DNA from: UBA1672 sp050633325
GTDB taxonomy: Bacteria; Pseudomonadota; Alphaproteobacteria; Micavibrionales; Micavibrionaceae
DNA length: 21,827 nt
Assembly: GCA_050633325.1 (NCBI GenBank)
Contig: JBOEGH010000016.1
Location: 1-21,827, forward strand
Direction of reading: 5' to 3'
Shown: positions 1 to 8,385 of the stretch, piece after piece
Numbering within the stretch: position 1 is the stretch's first letter
Layout of the letters: each line of letters opens with the position of its first letter
The notes under the pieces: model-generated
Database searches by the model: none
Seen by the model: the letters and a program-made list of their open reading frames with translations, nothing else
What the model was told of the DNA's origin: nothing
Translations under genes and position numbers: made by a program

Positions 1-17
1 TATTTACTGATCTGTGA
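1..17. repeat. 17-bp terminal direct repeat, left copy
   Basis: Bases 1-17 (tatttactgatctgtga) are identical to the last 17 bases of the window, in the same orientation. A 17-base match placed exactly at both ends is very unlikely by chance. It fits either the overlap of a circular molecule (about 21,810 bp) or the flanking direct repeats of an inserted element. It does not resemble a tRNA 3' end. Confidence 0.85.
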
Positions 18-304
18 TAATGATCTTATTAGGTCTAAGAATGATTTAAGGTAAATTCACACCGGCGCGCGATGGAATAATCGTTTACGACAACTGATTA
101 GATACAGGCTATTTTGTATTTCATCTATTAGATTAGAGAAATTGCGCACCATAAATGAGAGCAAAACGCAGGCCTTACAGGCACATTATCTAGAAATATA
201 TGGGATAGTCTAAATGACAGTGCTTGCAGTCTATCGCTAATCATTCTTTTACTTAGAAGATATTGAATTAACCGCAAGCACAAATTGCTTAAGTTTATTG
301 GTTA
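18..304. other. AT-rich intergenic stretch with a diverged repeat copy
   Basis: I find no credible gene here. Translation around the repeat core in the recombinase-like frame is broken by several stops. The only recognisable structure is the diverged repeat at about 204-240. If the molecule is circular, this stretch joins the right-end scar directly. Confidence 0.6.
204..240 (+). repeat. Diverged third copy of the module-boundary repeat
   Basis: The 15-base core CAGTGCTTGCAGTCT (218-232) is shared with the copies at 8549-8585 and 21433-21469, in the same orientation. The flanks are weakly similar. Where the other two copies have GGCAG...CTGCC, this one has GACAG...CTATC, and a GATAG/CTATC pair (204-208 and 231-235) could still form a stem. 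It lies about 65 bp beyond the 3' end of the minus-strand barrel gene, much as the copy at 8549 lies beyond the pump gene. It is probably an older copy. Confidence 0.65.
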
Positions 305-1036
305 TTAAAAAGTATTAGAAATACCAAAACCAATGTAAGGGCTGTCATCGCCACGGCGGCTAGCCCAAGATTGACCAACTTTAAAGCTCAAATTAACAGG
401 TAAAAGACGATCTGTCGCAACATAAACGCCAAGACGCTTTTGATCAAAAGATTCACTACCTAGTACAGAAAATTGAGGTCCAATCTTAAAACTTCCCATA
501 TCTCTTTCAAGGCGAGTGGATGCATAATAATTATCGTATGCGGTGGAGTAATTAACATTAAAATTAAGCTGTGTAAGTTCATCGAAGTCTTTACGTACTT
601 CTACTTGAGCCATAACTCCGGCCTTGCTGCCGTCAACATCATTACCAGGGTCATTTGGTGATAAATCATGATCGTTATAGTCAATACCCGCAAACGCGCT
701 CACAAGCATTGTTCCTAAATATTTTTGGTATCCGATCATTGCGTTTGCGCGAATATTATCGCCATCAACGCCTAAACCAGATACAGCAACTGTATTATAC
801 TCATACTGACCGTATCCAAGACCGATGCGGCCTAACCAACCATCTTCTAATAATGTGCCATTAAGTGCGTATGCTACACCAGCATAACCAAAAGTAGAAT
901 CATCTGTGAAATCTACTCCCGCCCAATAAGCAGTTTTATCACCAGAATCTTGTGCCATCGCCGGCACAGTTGAAGCCAGAGCTAAAAAAGCTGCACTTGC
1001 TCCAATAACAAGATTTTTAATTTTAAATTCAGTCAT
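305..1036 (-). CDS. BcsS-like outer-membrane beta-barrel protein
   Basis: This 243-residue protein has a clear Sec signal peptide (about residues 1-28, cleavage after AMA, before Q29). The rest alternates short amphipathic strands rich in Gly, Tyr and Asn and ends in an aromatic residue (SNTF), as barrels assembled by the BAM complex do. The pattern (YAGVAYALNGT, RIGLGYGQYEY, a GxDYNDHDLSP segment, RLGVYVA) resembles the BcsS family, outer-membrane proteins encoded with alphaproteobacterial cellulose synthesis genes. A BcsA-like synthase is encoded three genes away on the same strand, which supports a role in glucan export or surface anchoring. AGGGGA lies 7 nt upstream of the ATG. It is separated by 112 bp from the dehydrogenase gene upstream of it and may have its own promoter. 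An unrelated small barrel is the main alternative. Confidence 0.62.
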   Translation of the reverse strand: MTEFKIKNLVIGASAAFLALASTVPAMAQDSGDKTAYWAGVDFTDDSTFGYAGVAYALNGTLLEDGWLGRIGLGYGQYEYNTVAVSGLGVDGDNIRANAMIGYQKYLGTMLVSAFAGIDYNDHDLSPNDPGNDVDGSKAGVMAQVEVRKDFDELTQLNFNVNYSTAYDNYYASTRLERDMGSFKIGPQFSVLGSESFDQKRLGVYVATDRLLPVNLSFKVGQSWASRRGDDSPYIGFGISNTF

Positions 1037-1148
1037 GATTTATTTCCCCTTAACTATGAATTATAAATATCTATAGACTGAATGTATAATTGTAAAGTAC
1101 CTAACTAGTACTATACAAAAACTATGGATACACAAACAAGCCATACCA

Positions 1149-2759
1149 CTACACCTTAAGATGCTTATAAATAGCATCAGAAGTCCTTAGAGCAAGCGCA
1201 GCAATGGTCAAAGAAGGGTTAGCAGTACCGCCTGTTGTAAAAAGCGACGAACCTGCAAAAAAGAGATTAGAATGAGAATGTGATCGACCATCCTTATTTG
1301 CAACATAACGTTTAGCATCATTTCCCATTCTAGTTGTTCCCATTAAATGGTGTTGAGAAAATGGCTTACTAATACTCAAAAGTTCAGCATCCATCATTTT
1401 CACAAGATTTTTGAACTGATCTTCAATCGCCCCCAGTGCTTTCTTCTCATAGGTCTTAAAACTATAGCTAAGTTTAATTCTGGGCTGCCCTGCTTTATCA
1501 CGATCATTAAAATCAACGGAAACAGCATTATCTTGATACGGTAACTGTTCCGTTGAGATTGTAAACTGTGCGAATCTCTTAGCATAATCCTTCAATGATT
1601 CATTTAATGGTCTTCCGGCTATTTCTTTATTGAGAAGATCTGCCGTTATGTCATTCAAAGGTAAGGCATTATTTGTCGACAACATCCAACCGGCCTTTTC
1701 TGCACGCCCCTTGTGATCTCTATATGTCTCGCAAACCACCATATTCTCAGGCCCTCTGCCGTTATATACTGGCTCAGGCATTAAAAAGCGACAAAGAAGC
1801 CCCGGATGATCCATCAGATTTTTTCCCACCTTCCCTGATCCATTGGCTATACCATTTGGTTCACGATCATCGGCGCTCATAAGAAGTAAGCGCGGTGTCT
1901 CAATCCCATTTGCCGCAATGACAATAGTTTTACCAAAAACCTCAAAGGGTTCTTGCGCCTTATAACGCCCTTTTACAGACGTTATATGATTATCTTTGTT
2001 TTTAACTATACGGTCGACCAGCATGTTGTCGAAAACTCTTGCGCCAAGTTTTTCAGCCTGCTCAATGTGAAAGATCGCGGAATATTTTGCACCAGATGGG
2101 CATATTGGCGAACATGTGCCAAACCCTTGGCATTGCTGGCGATCTTTATATGGCCTTGAATTTCTGGAAATGGGTCTGGGATTAAAACGTAAATTTGATT
2201 TACGCTCAATTGCCTCCATTATTATTTCTTCTGAATATGTTGGTGCTATGGCAGGCATAGGATATTCTGCAGATCGAAAACCCGCCCCTTCTTGTATAGC
2301 ATTTTTTGTTTGCTCGCCCGACACACCCATTTCTTTTTCAGCCTGAGAATAATATGGCTCAAGATCTTCATATCTGAGTGGCCAATCATCCGCAATGTTG
2401 TAAGTCGACTTCATTTTAAAATCCACCGGCAAAAAACGAGGACACGTACCACCCCAATGCCACGTCGTACCCCCAACTAATCTAAGGTACTCTGTACGCA
2501 GGATGTCTTCACCGGTTTGTTTAAGGTATGTATCTTCACCACTCCAATCAGGCCGTGGAGCATGATCAGCATTAGGGTATCCCGCTGACAAGTCAAGTTT
2601 ATGCGTAGATTGAAAACCTGAAACAATTTCGTGCCGTTTTATACGTGGCCCCGCATCCAGAGCTATCACTTTAAGGCCTTTTTTTGCCAACGAATAAGCA
2701 CACATTGCACCAGCAATGCCCGTCCCAACAATTACTACATCAGCATTATACTTTTTCAT
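1149..2759 (-). CDS. GMC-family FAD-dependent sugar/polyol dehydrogenase, large subunit
   Basis: This 536-residue flavoprotein probably oxidises a sugar or polyol in the periplasm. It has an N-terminal dinucleotide fold (VVIVGTGIAGAMCAYSL, residues 8-24), the FAD contact GGTTWHWGG (96-104), three cysteines spaced C-x5-C-x3-C (210, 216, 220) like the 3Fe-4S site of bacterial FAD glucose/fructose/gluconate dehydrogenases, and the C-terminal active-site motifs QHHLMGTTRMG (469-479) and NPSLTIAALALR (514-525). It has no signal peptide, so it probably crosses the membrane with the Tat-signal partner encoded just upstream. I chose the ATG at 2759. It puts the FAD motif at the N-terminus, overlaps the partner's stop by one base (taATG), and has AAGG 9 nt upstream. 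An in-frame start at 2789 is possible. The substrate cannot be told from sequence. Confidence 0.85.
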   Translation of the reverse strand: MKKYNADVVIVGTGIAGAMCAYSLAKKGLKVIALDAGPRIKRHEIVSGFQSTHKLDLSAGYPNADHAPRPDWSGEDTYLKQTGEDILRTEYLRLVGGTTWHWGGTCPRFLPVDFKMKSTYNIADDWPLRYEDLEPYYSQAEKEMGVSGEQTKNAIQEGAGFRSAEYPMPAIAPTYSEEIIMEAIERKSNLRFNPRPISRNSRPYKDRQQCQGFGTCSPICPSGAKYSAIFHIEQAEKLGARVFDNMLVDRIVKNKDNHITSVKGRYKAQEPFEVFGKTIVIAANGIETPRLLLMSADDREPNGIANGSGKVGKNLMDHPGLLCRFLMPEPVYNGRGPENMVVCETYRDHKGRAEKAGWMLSTNNALPLNDITADLLNKEIAGRPLNESLKDYAKRFAQFTISTEQLPYQDNAVSVDFNDRDKAGQPRIKLSYSFKTYEKKALGAIEDQFKNLVKMMDAELLSISKPFSQHHLMGTTRMGNDAKRYVANKDGRSHSHSNLFFAGSSLFTTGGTANPSLTIAALALRTSDAIYKHLKV

Positions 2760-3304
2760 TATTCTGTACCTTCTGGTGGACGAGACCAATCTTCAAAGGG
2801 CACCGCACCAATATAAGGAACTGGAATATCAGGTGCTCCGATTTTATACATGAGAGCATGATCATATGTAATTCTTTGAGTGGCATGATCTGTATGATAG
2901 TAGATACCAAGATACCATGTCGTCACAAGGTGAGAAATAAACCAGCGCTCACCGTCGTTAAAAAAAACATCATCTTTTATAAGGACTTCAACATGCAGTG
3001 GCTTTGAAGACTTGTAAATTAATGGCGCCATTTTATTGTATATTTGAACAATGTGTTCTTCCCCCCACGCCTCATTTTTGAAAACTTTAAACATTTTCTG
3101 GGCTGTATCATGGTCTAAATCGGTCTGATATGTTATCCAAGACGATAAGGCGTAAAAGTGCTTAAGAGATAAAGAGGATTTAGATATTTTTACATCACTC
3201 TCTCCTGCGATAGCATGTAAGGGAAGAGCCAAAGCGGACTGACTTAAGACAGCAAGAGCAGCAATTCCTGTTTTTAAAATAAACTCGCGACGCGTAATAC
3301 TCAT
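2759..3304 (-). CDS. Tat-signal small subunit of a sugar dehydrogenase complex
   Basis: This 181-residue protein begins with a twin-arginine signal (ITRREFILKTG, residues 3-13, then a hydrophobic stretch to about residue 31). The mature part resembles the small (gamma) subunit of membrane-bound FAD sugar dehydrogenases. It has the early FYALSSWITYQTDLD segment and the late TTWYLGIYY...YDHALMYKIGAPDIPVP...FEDWSRPP segment. The family's role is to escort the FAD large subunit through the Tat pathway and stabilise it. Translation is coupled to the large subunit by a one-base overlap. It follows the GT2 synthase gene by 15 nt, with GGAGGG 8 nt before the ATG, so the three genes form one operon. 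The usual third subunit, a multihaem cytochrome c, is not encoded in this window. Confidence 0.82.
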   Translation of the reverse strand: MSITRREFILKTGIAALAVLSQSALALPLHAIAGESDVKISKSSLSLKHFYALSSWITYQTDLDHDTAQKMFKVFKNEAWGEEHIVQIYNKMAPLIYKSSKPLHVEVLIKDDVFFNDGERWFISHLVTTWYLGIYYHTDHATQRITYDHALMYKIGAPDIPVPYIGAVPFEDWSRPPEGTE

Positions 3305-3319
3305 TTATACACCCTCCCC

Positions 3320-5536
3320 TTATCTAGAAATCACAACATCATATATGTTCGTCATTTGACCGTTAAGAGTTCTCTCAGCTATAGGTCCATGCGGTTGTTT
3401 ATTTTGTATTATCATCTTAATAGGAGAATTTACCGAACCTGTAATTTTGACAGCATGAATTTCATTTTGTTCATCATATTCTGAGAATGTAATTAATTTG
3501 TCATTTCCTGACAAAACACCAAACATCTCACCGGCCATTAATAGACTGTGGAAATGACTAGGCTTCTTTAATCTAGTGCCAAAGAAAGATAAAACGACAT
3601 CGGATAAAGTCGAAAAATAAGCATCGCGGGTTATGAATTGTCTTTGCCAATCAACCGAATAAAGATCGTTTGCTAAACGGTCCCTGTCCTCTTGTGAATC
3701 ATATATTATTCTGCCTGCGACTTTATATTCTCCATTTACGGACTCTACTTTTTCTACATCGACATCGAAAGACAAAGAACCCGAAGGCAAATAAATACAA
3801 ACGCCTGTCCGCGAATTTAAAGGTAGTTCTTTATCGTACAGAAAACTGACCCACTCCTCAGACAGTCTGAAAGTTTGACTATATTTCTTCTCACTCCCTA
3901 CAGTCACTGGGATAGGAAGCTTAAACCGAAAAAAGTTATTAGACTCATTTGCATGTTGCATAACTTTTCTAATAAAAAAGAGAGCCCTGAAAACATTATA
4001 CAATGCCCAGAAACCTGCAACCACCACCAAATCAGCAGTATACCCTTGAGGCATTGGTGAAAATATATCATCAATGTTATCTAAAAAAGAATTAGGTGAT
4101 ATTAAGAACTGGATTAATGGGCCAGTTTGAAAGTCATACGAAAGCTTCCATGCTGCGAATATAATAGCAAGTAAACTGGCTACAAGCACGGATAATTGCG
4201 GCATCATAAGACGCCATTCGATTCTACCCTTCACATTCTTATGAGAAGATTTCCAAGGTATGCGAAAACCAAATAAACCTGCTGTCGCTTTTATATGAAT
4301 CGGCCACCGTGCCATTGAAAAAACTTCATTGGTCCAAAACCGTGCATAACCGCACCCTATTTCTTGCAACATCATGTAACCAACAAATGGAAATAAAAGA
4401 ACAATAAAAATATTTCCAAGCGATATTTCAAAAGGCGCAAGCCCAAAGAATAAAGATACTAAAGGAACGATAAACAATAAAAGCTGTTGCCAACCCTCCA
4501 AGTAAATTGTCCCTAAAGATAAATATGATAAGCGCTGTTTTAAAGATAGACCTTTACAAAACAGAACATTTTCATGGGACAAGCAATGAAGATTACCATT
4601 GGCCCATCTGTGCCTTGTAATATAAAACTCTTTTAAATCGGATGCGGCAACTCCGTATGAAACAGACTCATTTAAGTATGAAACTTGATAGCCAGCCTTT
4701 TGCAACTTAAGTGATGTATGCATATCTTCTGTAACAGTGGTCTCAGGAATTCCACCAATATTATCAATTGCGCTTCTACGATAAACCACACCCGTTCCGA
4801 CACATGATGATCCATTTACTGTGTCACGACATGGCTGTGCAATGCTATGAAAGAATGACTGATCATGCCATAAAGCTCGACCATCATGTGCATTCATATA
4901 TTGAAAAGCATCAACATTATAAAAATCTTGAGGCGTTTGGACGAGCGCAACTTTTTCATTACTGAAAAAGCCAAGCATCTTGTCCAAGGCATGTGGCATT
5001 GTAATATGATCGGCATCCAAAACCATAAAAAAGTCAGAATGACTATACTGCAACCCAAAATTCAAGTTACCCGCTTTCGCGTTTGTATTTTTCTCTCTAC
5101 TTAAATACTGGACACCAAGTTCTTCGGCTAAGGTTTTAATTTCTGCCCTCTGACCATCGTCTAAAACAAACGTTTTATGAGGATATTGAATTTTCTGCGC
5201 AGAAATAAGTGTACGCCTAATAATATCAATTGGCTCTTTATAAACGGGAACAAATATATCAATCGCCATATTTTCTTTAGCAAGCGGCGGTTTTCGAAAA
5301 TTATAACTCCAAGTTGTTACAATCATTGTCAAACCCAAAACAAACCCAAAGCACTCAGAAATATAATAGACAATGGATAGCGATAGAGAATCCTCGTTAA
5401 TTATAGTAAATCGCCAAGTAAGGTAGACCATCAATGAAAGCACATACAAAATTGAGACAAAATGCCGCCAGTGTTTTCTACGTTCAAACCTATTGAATAT
5501 CTGTGCAGAGTTTGAATAATCTTTAGTACACGTCAA
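3320..5536 (-). CDS. BcsA/CrdS-like processive GT2 glycosyltransferase (beta-glucan synthase)
   Basis: This 738-residue inner-membrane protein is a cellulose-synthase-type polymerase. Two N-terminal membrane segments (about 25-47 and 53-76) precede the GT2 domain. It shows FVLDDGQRAEIKTLAEELGV (D126/D127), KAGNLNFGL (154-162), DAD (174-176) and TED (269-271). The final motif reads TRHRW (307-311) instead of QxxRW, so the conserved Gln is Thr. Further membrane helices follow (about 335-540), then a roughly 190-residue C-terminal region. I cannot see the RxxxR and D/NxSxxG motifs of a c-di-GMP-binding PilZ domain there. The product is probably a beta-glucan, but cellulose, curdlan or a mixed-linkage polymer cannot be separated. 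The start codon is TTG at 5536 with a distant AAGG. The frame stays open upstream without a better start. No BcsB, BcsC or BcsZ gene is present. Confidence 0.8.
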   Translation of the reverse strand: MTCTKDYSNSAQIFNRFERRKHWRHFVSILYVLSLMVYLTWRFTIINEDSLSLSIVYYISECFGFVLGLTMIVTTWSYNFRKPPLAKENMAIDIFVPVYKEPIDIIRRTLISAQKIQYPHKTFVLDDGQRAEIKTLAEELGVQYLSREKNTNAKAGNLNFGLQYSHSDFFMVLDADHITMPHALDKMLGFFSNEKVALVQTPQDFYNVDAFQYMNAHDGRALWHDQSFFHSIAQPCRDTVNGSSCVGTGVVYRRSAIDNIGGIPETTVTEDMHTSLKLQKAGYQVSYLNESVSYGVAASDLKEFYITRHRWANGNLHCLSHENVLFCKGLSLKQRLSYLSLGTIYLEGWQQLLLFIVPLVSLFFGLAPFEISLGNIFIVLLFPFVGYMMLQEIGCGYARFWTNEVFSMARWPIHIKATAGLFGFRIPWKSSHKNVKGRIEWRLMMPQLSVLVASLLAIIFAAWKLSYDFQTGPLIQFLISPNSFLDNIDDIFSPMPQGYTADLVVVAGFWALYNVFRALFFIRKVMQHANESNNFFRFKLPIPVTVGSEKKYSQTFRLSEEWVSFLYDKELPLNSRTGVCIYLPSGSLSFDVDVEKVESVNGEYKVAGRIIYDSQEDRDRLANDLYSVDWQRQFITRDAYFSTLSDVVLSFFGTRLKKPSHFHSLLMAGEMFGVLSGNDKLITFSEYDEQNEIHAVKITGSVNSPIKMIIQNKQPHGPIAERTLNGQMTNIYDVVISR

Positions 5537-5898
5537 TGAAAACCAGCCTTTTGCGCGTTTGTAAGCTATAATTTGTAGACTTATTAATTTTTAGAAATCT
5601 TTTATAGCAGCATTGCACAATATTTTTAACTTAATTTTCTTTGCTAAAATGTTTACAGATTTTCTCCAAGAAGCTTTGATAATGGCGGTGAATATTTCAG
5701 CAGAGGAGCATTTTGTAGTTTATGGAGAGCAAGGTATCAAAATTGTGGAATAGCGTAACCAGTAGCACTTAATACTTCTTTTACAAATAAACCCTAACTA
5801 ATTTTAGCCTCCCTACTTGGTAAATAAGAGGGCTTTTAGAGCTTTCTAATATTTCCATCCTTAAAATGGCCTCATAAGGCATGACGGGCAGCAACCTA
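5537..5898. other. Intergenic region upstream of the glucan synthase operon
   Basis: This 362-bp AT-rich gap must hold the promoter of the operon beginning at 5536, but I cannot point to a convincing -35/-10 pair. An imperfect inverted repeat (AGCCTCCCT...AGAGGGCT, about 5806-5837) lies in it without a T-run. It also holds the doubtful 34-codon frame listed separately. There is no CTTAAG-type box here, unlike the promoters of the right-hand block. Confidence 0.5.
5649..5753 (+). CDS. Doubtful 34-residue small ORF or gene remnant
   Basis: An ATG at 5649 opens 34 codons ending at TAG 5751-5753 (starts MFTDFLQEAL, ends EQGIKIVE). The frame extends open for some way upstream of the ATG, and the amino-acid composition is ordinary rather than low-complexity, so it may be the tail of a decayed gene. 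There is no good ribosome binding site and I recognise no family. It is the only plus-strand frame of note in the left-hand block. Confidence 0.15.
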   Translation: MFTDFLQEALIMAVNISAEEHFVVYGEQGIKIVE

Positions 5899-7445
5899 TT
5901 AAGGGTTATTTTTTTCTAAATTTGTTAACCATAGTGCTTTGTAGGTTTCCCCTACACCACTCACTGCAATTTCAAGATCCTTTAAATATGCATCATTATC
6001 TATATTGCTATCATTACTCAATGCAGAATACCCTAAACCAAACCTACCCTTCGGAACATCAAAACCAATAAACTCTAGAATTGTGGGAAACATATCAAAA
6101 TGAGTTATAGAATTCCTTGCATTGGCTAAATTACCATCGTTTGATACAAATAAATTGAATATAGATCTTTTGGAATCTACAATATCGTACTTATCGTTTA
6201 ACGGTCCACCTCCAAAAGCCAAATGATCTCCCATAACAACGACCTGAATATCGTCTGACCATCCGTTATCCTCAATAAAACTTATAAAGTTGGCAATTTG
6301 CAATGCAGTACATTCAACTATACCCTCAAATTTTTTAAATCCCTTTCTACCACATTCCTTACTTAAAAAGCCGTGTGGAGGATGCATATCAACAGTCAAA
6401 AGAGTAAGGTTGAATCTATCATTTCCCTGCATAAGGCTGTTTAACTTTAAGCGTGCTTCATAAAAAAGGTCATAATCATACAGCCCCCAATTGTTTAAAT
6501 GATGCTCATGATACCCTCTCTCTATCCAATGCTCTCGCCCGTATGTTTCAGTGTAACCATGAGTCTCTAAAAAGATATCAGCTCCGGCAAACTCCATCGA
6601 CGCCCCACGAAGAAATACGTTTTTATAACCGTTTTCAGATAGAATATCACCTAGGCAAGTCGCATTTGGTAAGAACGATGTCACATGCTCACCTTGTTTA
6701 TTTCCATCGAATAAAGATAAAGTCTTTAATGGAATGCCACACTGCGAACTAACAATACCCGCGATAGTCCAACCAGTGCCGCTCATCTGCTTAAACTCGC
6801 TAAAACTAAATGTGCCAGGGCGCTTTTCTAGGTTAGTTAAAGGGGAAAGTAAATTTTTATTTACCACTTCATTAAGGGCATAAGCACCTTCCAAACTCTC
6901 AACATAAATTAATACTAGGTTTTTTAGGTTTTTTCGTGCAAGCGGGATGTTATTGGGTGGTGCATACATTGACCCAAAATGATCAGTTTCTTTTGCAAAG
7001 ACATTCTTTATGTTTGAGACAGAACTAAGATTGTAGAGAAAGAACGATAGTCCACTGCAAATATAATTAGGCTGTACCTTAGAGGAAAGCCTTTAGAATG
7101 CCTCATGGTAGGAATATTGAAAGTCGGGATTCGGTTTCTGATAGGGGAAACAACCTTGTTACAAGCTCTTCTCAAGCCTTGCATGATGCGTTTACGTTTA
7201 TTTGCGGAAAACAACATCTCCACAACCCAAAGCAGAATCGTAACATAAACAGCTGCTAGTAACACTGAACGTATAAAACTACTTATATATTCAGGGTCTG
7301 CTGTAAATATGCCGTTTGAAAAATAGGTTGTATGATACACGAGCTGTGAAAGGCTCACTGCCCCAAATTTCCTCTCAAGCCATATAGATAAAAAGACGAA
7401 TAAAAGAGCTAAATAAATTGAGGTATACTTTATAAAAATTTGCAT
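5899..7445 (-). pseudogene. OpgB/LTA-synthase-like phosphoglycerol transferase, split by one frameshift
   Basis: Two adjacent frames together make one gene. The first (7445 to about 7050) encodes the N-terminal membrane segments (about residues 5-22 and 60-82, and a third entered near RYSLIIFAV). The second continues as ...GLSFFLYNLSSVSNIKNVFAKETDHFGS and runs to 5899 with the alkaline-phosphatase-fold catalytic domain. Catalytic features are IYVESLEGAY (metal-binding Glu), SGTGWTIAG followed by SSQCGIPL (the nucleophile Thr region typical of OpgB), LTVDMHPPHG and VVMGDH. OpgB enzymes move phosphoglycerol from phosphatidylglycerol onto periplasmic glucans. The frames overlap at about 7000-7060, where a one-base change restores a continuous membrane helix. 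The joined product would be about 515 residues, shorter than E. coli OpgB. It follows the GDPD gene by 55 bp on the same strand. This may be a real mutation or a sequencing error. Confidence 0.75.
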
Positions 7446-7500
7446 TTAACCCACACTACACTATCATTAAATGAAAGACATAAACTATACCGTAGTTAAG

Positions 7501-8385
7501 TCAATTTGTTTTTCCTAGCCAGTCTGTGTATATTTCTGACACACCTAAGCGTTGTAACTCCATCCATTCTTCTTGATTGTTGACAGTATGAACATAAGTA
7601 GGGATGTTTAATTGAGCTAAATCATACGGAAAGCGAACCGTTATAAAGCTATGAGGTAAGCCCCATTTTTCAAAATCAAGAGAAATTTCACTGCGAATAT
7701 GCCTTTTAGGTACTGTCACTGCATAAAGGGACATATCTGAAACCGCCTTTAAGACCTCTGAATGATCACCAGAATATCTGTAAAGAGTGAAAATAATTTT
7801 TTCATAACCCATTTTTTTTACGGGCTCATATTGATCAGGATTGTAAATCTGTGGAATAAAGCGCTTAGCATAGTCAGGGTACATATTCGCGATATATTTA
7901 AGCGCCAGTACGTTGTCTTTTTTGACATCAGTCACTATTTTTTTCTCTGGATTTGATTCCAGCCAAGCAATTAATGTTTCAGCCGTGCAGTTTTTATACT
8001 TCGCGTTATCACGTACAAGTCCCTCAAAATCATATAAAGTCGGGGCCGGGTCAAATACATTGCCAAATGCAGCCTTAGCGCTTGCATCCCAGTCATGCAA
8101 ACAAACCAGATGCTGATCTGAAGTCCATACGAAATCTATCTCAAAAAAATTATAACTATCTTTGTTAGCCTCAAGTGCGTTAATTGAGTTTGTATACGTT
8201 TTCTTGTTATATCCTCCACCAGCATGAGCTATACGCTCTATAGGGAAATAGCGATGTTCTCCGGGAAGCGGCGTTGATAGGGTTTTGTATGTAACTGACA
8301 CTCCAATAACCAATATTGAAATGAATCCAGCTAGCCATAGAAAAACTTTATAGCTCATTGTATTCTTACTTACTGTTGATCGCAT
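7501..8385 (-). CDS. Membrane-anchored glycerophosphodiester phosphodiesterase-family protein
   Basis: This 294-residue protein has one N-terminal membrane anchor (about residues 13-33) followed by a GDPD-type TIM barrel, predicted to face the periplasm. The catalytic signature is clear: RIAHAGGGYNKKTYTNS (His54), FEIDFVWTSD (Glu82 and Asp84, the Ca-binding pair) and LVCLHDWD (His97). A late tyrosine-rich segment ends in EIYTDWLG, where family members have TD. GDPD enzymes release glycerol phosphate or an alcohol from glycerophosphodiesters. Directly downstream lies the phosphoglycerol transferase gene, so the pair may add and remove glycerophosphate on the same glycan. The start at 8385 is not backed by a strong ribosome binding site. 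A second ATG at 8358 is equally possible and still keeps the membrane anchor. Confidence 0.82.
   Translation of the reverse strand: MRSTVSKNTMSYKVFLWLAGFISILVIGVSVTYKTLSTPLPGEHRYFPIERIAHAGGGYNKKTYTNSINALEANKDSYNFFEIDFVWTSDQHLVCLHDWDASAKAAFGNVFDPAPTLYDFEGLVRDNAKYKNCTAETLIAWLESNPEKKIVTDVKKDNVLALKYIANMYPDYAKRFIPQIYNPDQYEPVKKMGYEKIIFTLYRYSGDHSEVLKAVSDMSLYAVTVPKRHIRSEISLDFEKWGLPHSFITVRFPYDLAQLNIPTYVHTVNNQEEWMELQRLGVSEIYTDWLGKTN

Noticed and set aside
34..50. A TCTAAG-N5-TTTAAG stretch resembling the regulator box
   Set aside because: One half-site lacks TTAA and no gene start lies at a suitable distance, so chance is the simpler explanation in AT-rich DNA.
286..292. A lone CTTAAG past the barrel gene
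   Set aside because: There is no second half-site at 11 bp and it lies downstream of a gene, not in a promoter.
3320..3900. A c-di-GMP-binding PilZ domain at the synthase C-terminus
   Set aside because: The region is in the right place, but I cannot find the RxxxR and D/NxSxxG motifs.
5806..5837. Hairpin as terminator of the phosphoglycerol transferase gene
   Set aside because: The stem is imperfect and no T-run follows in the minus-strand direction.
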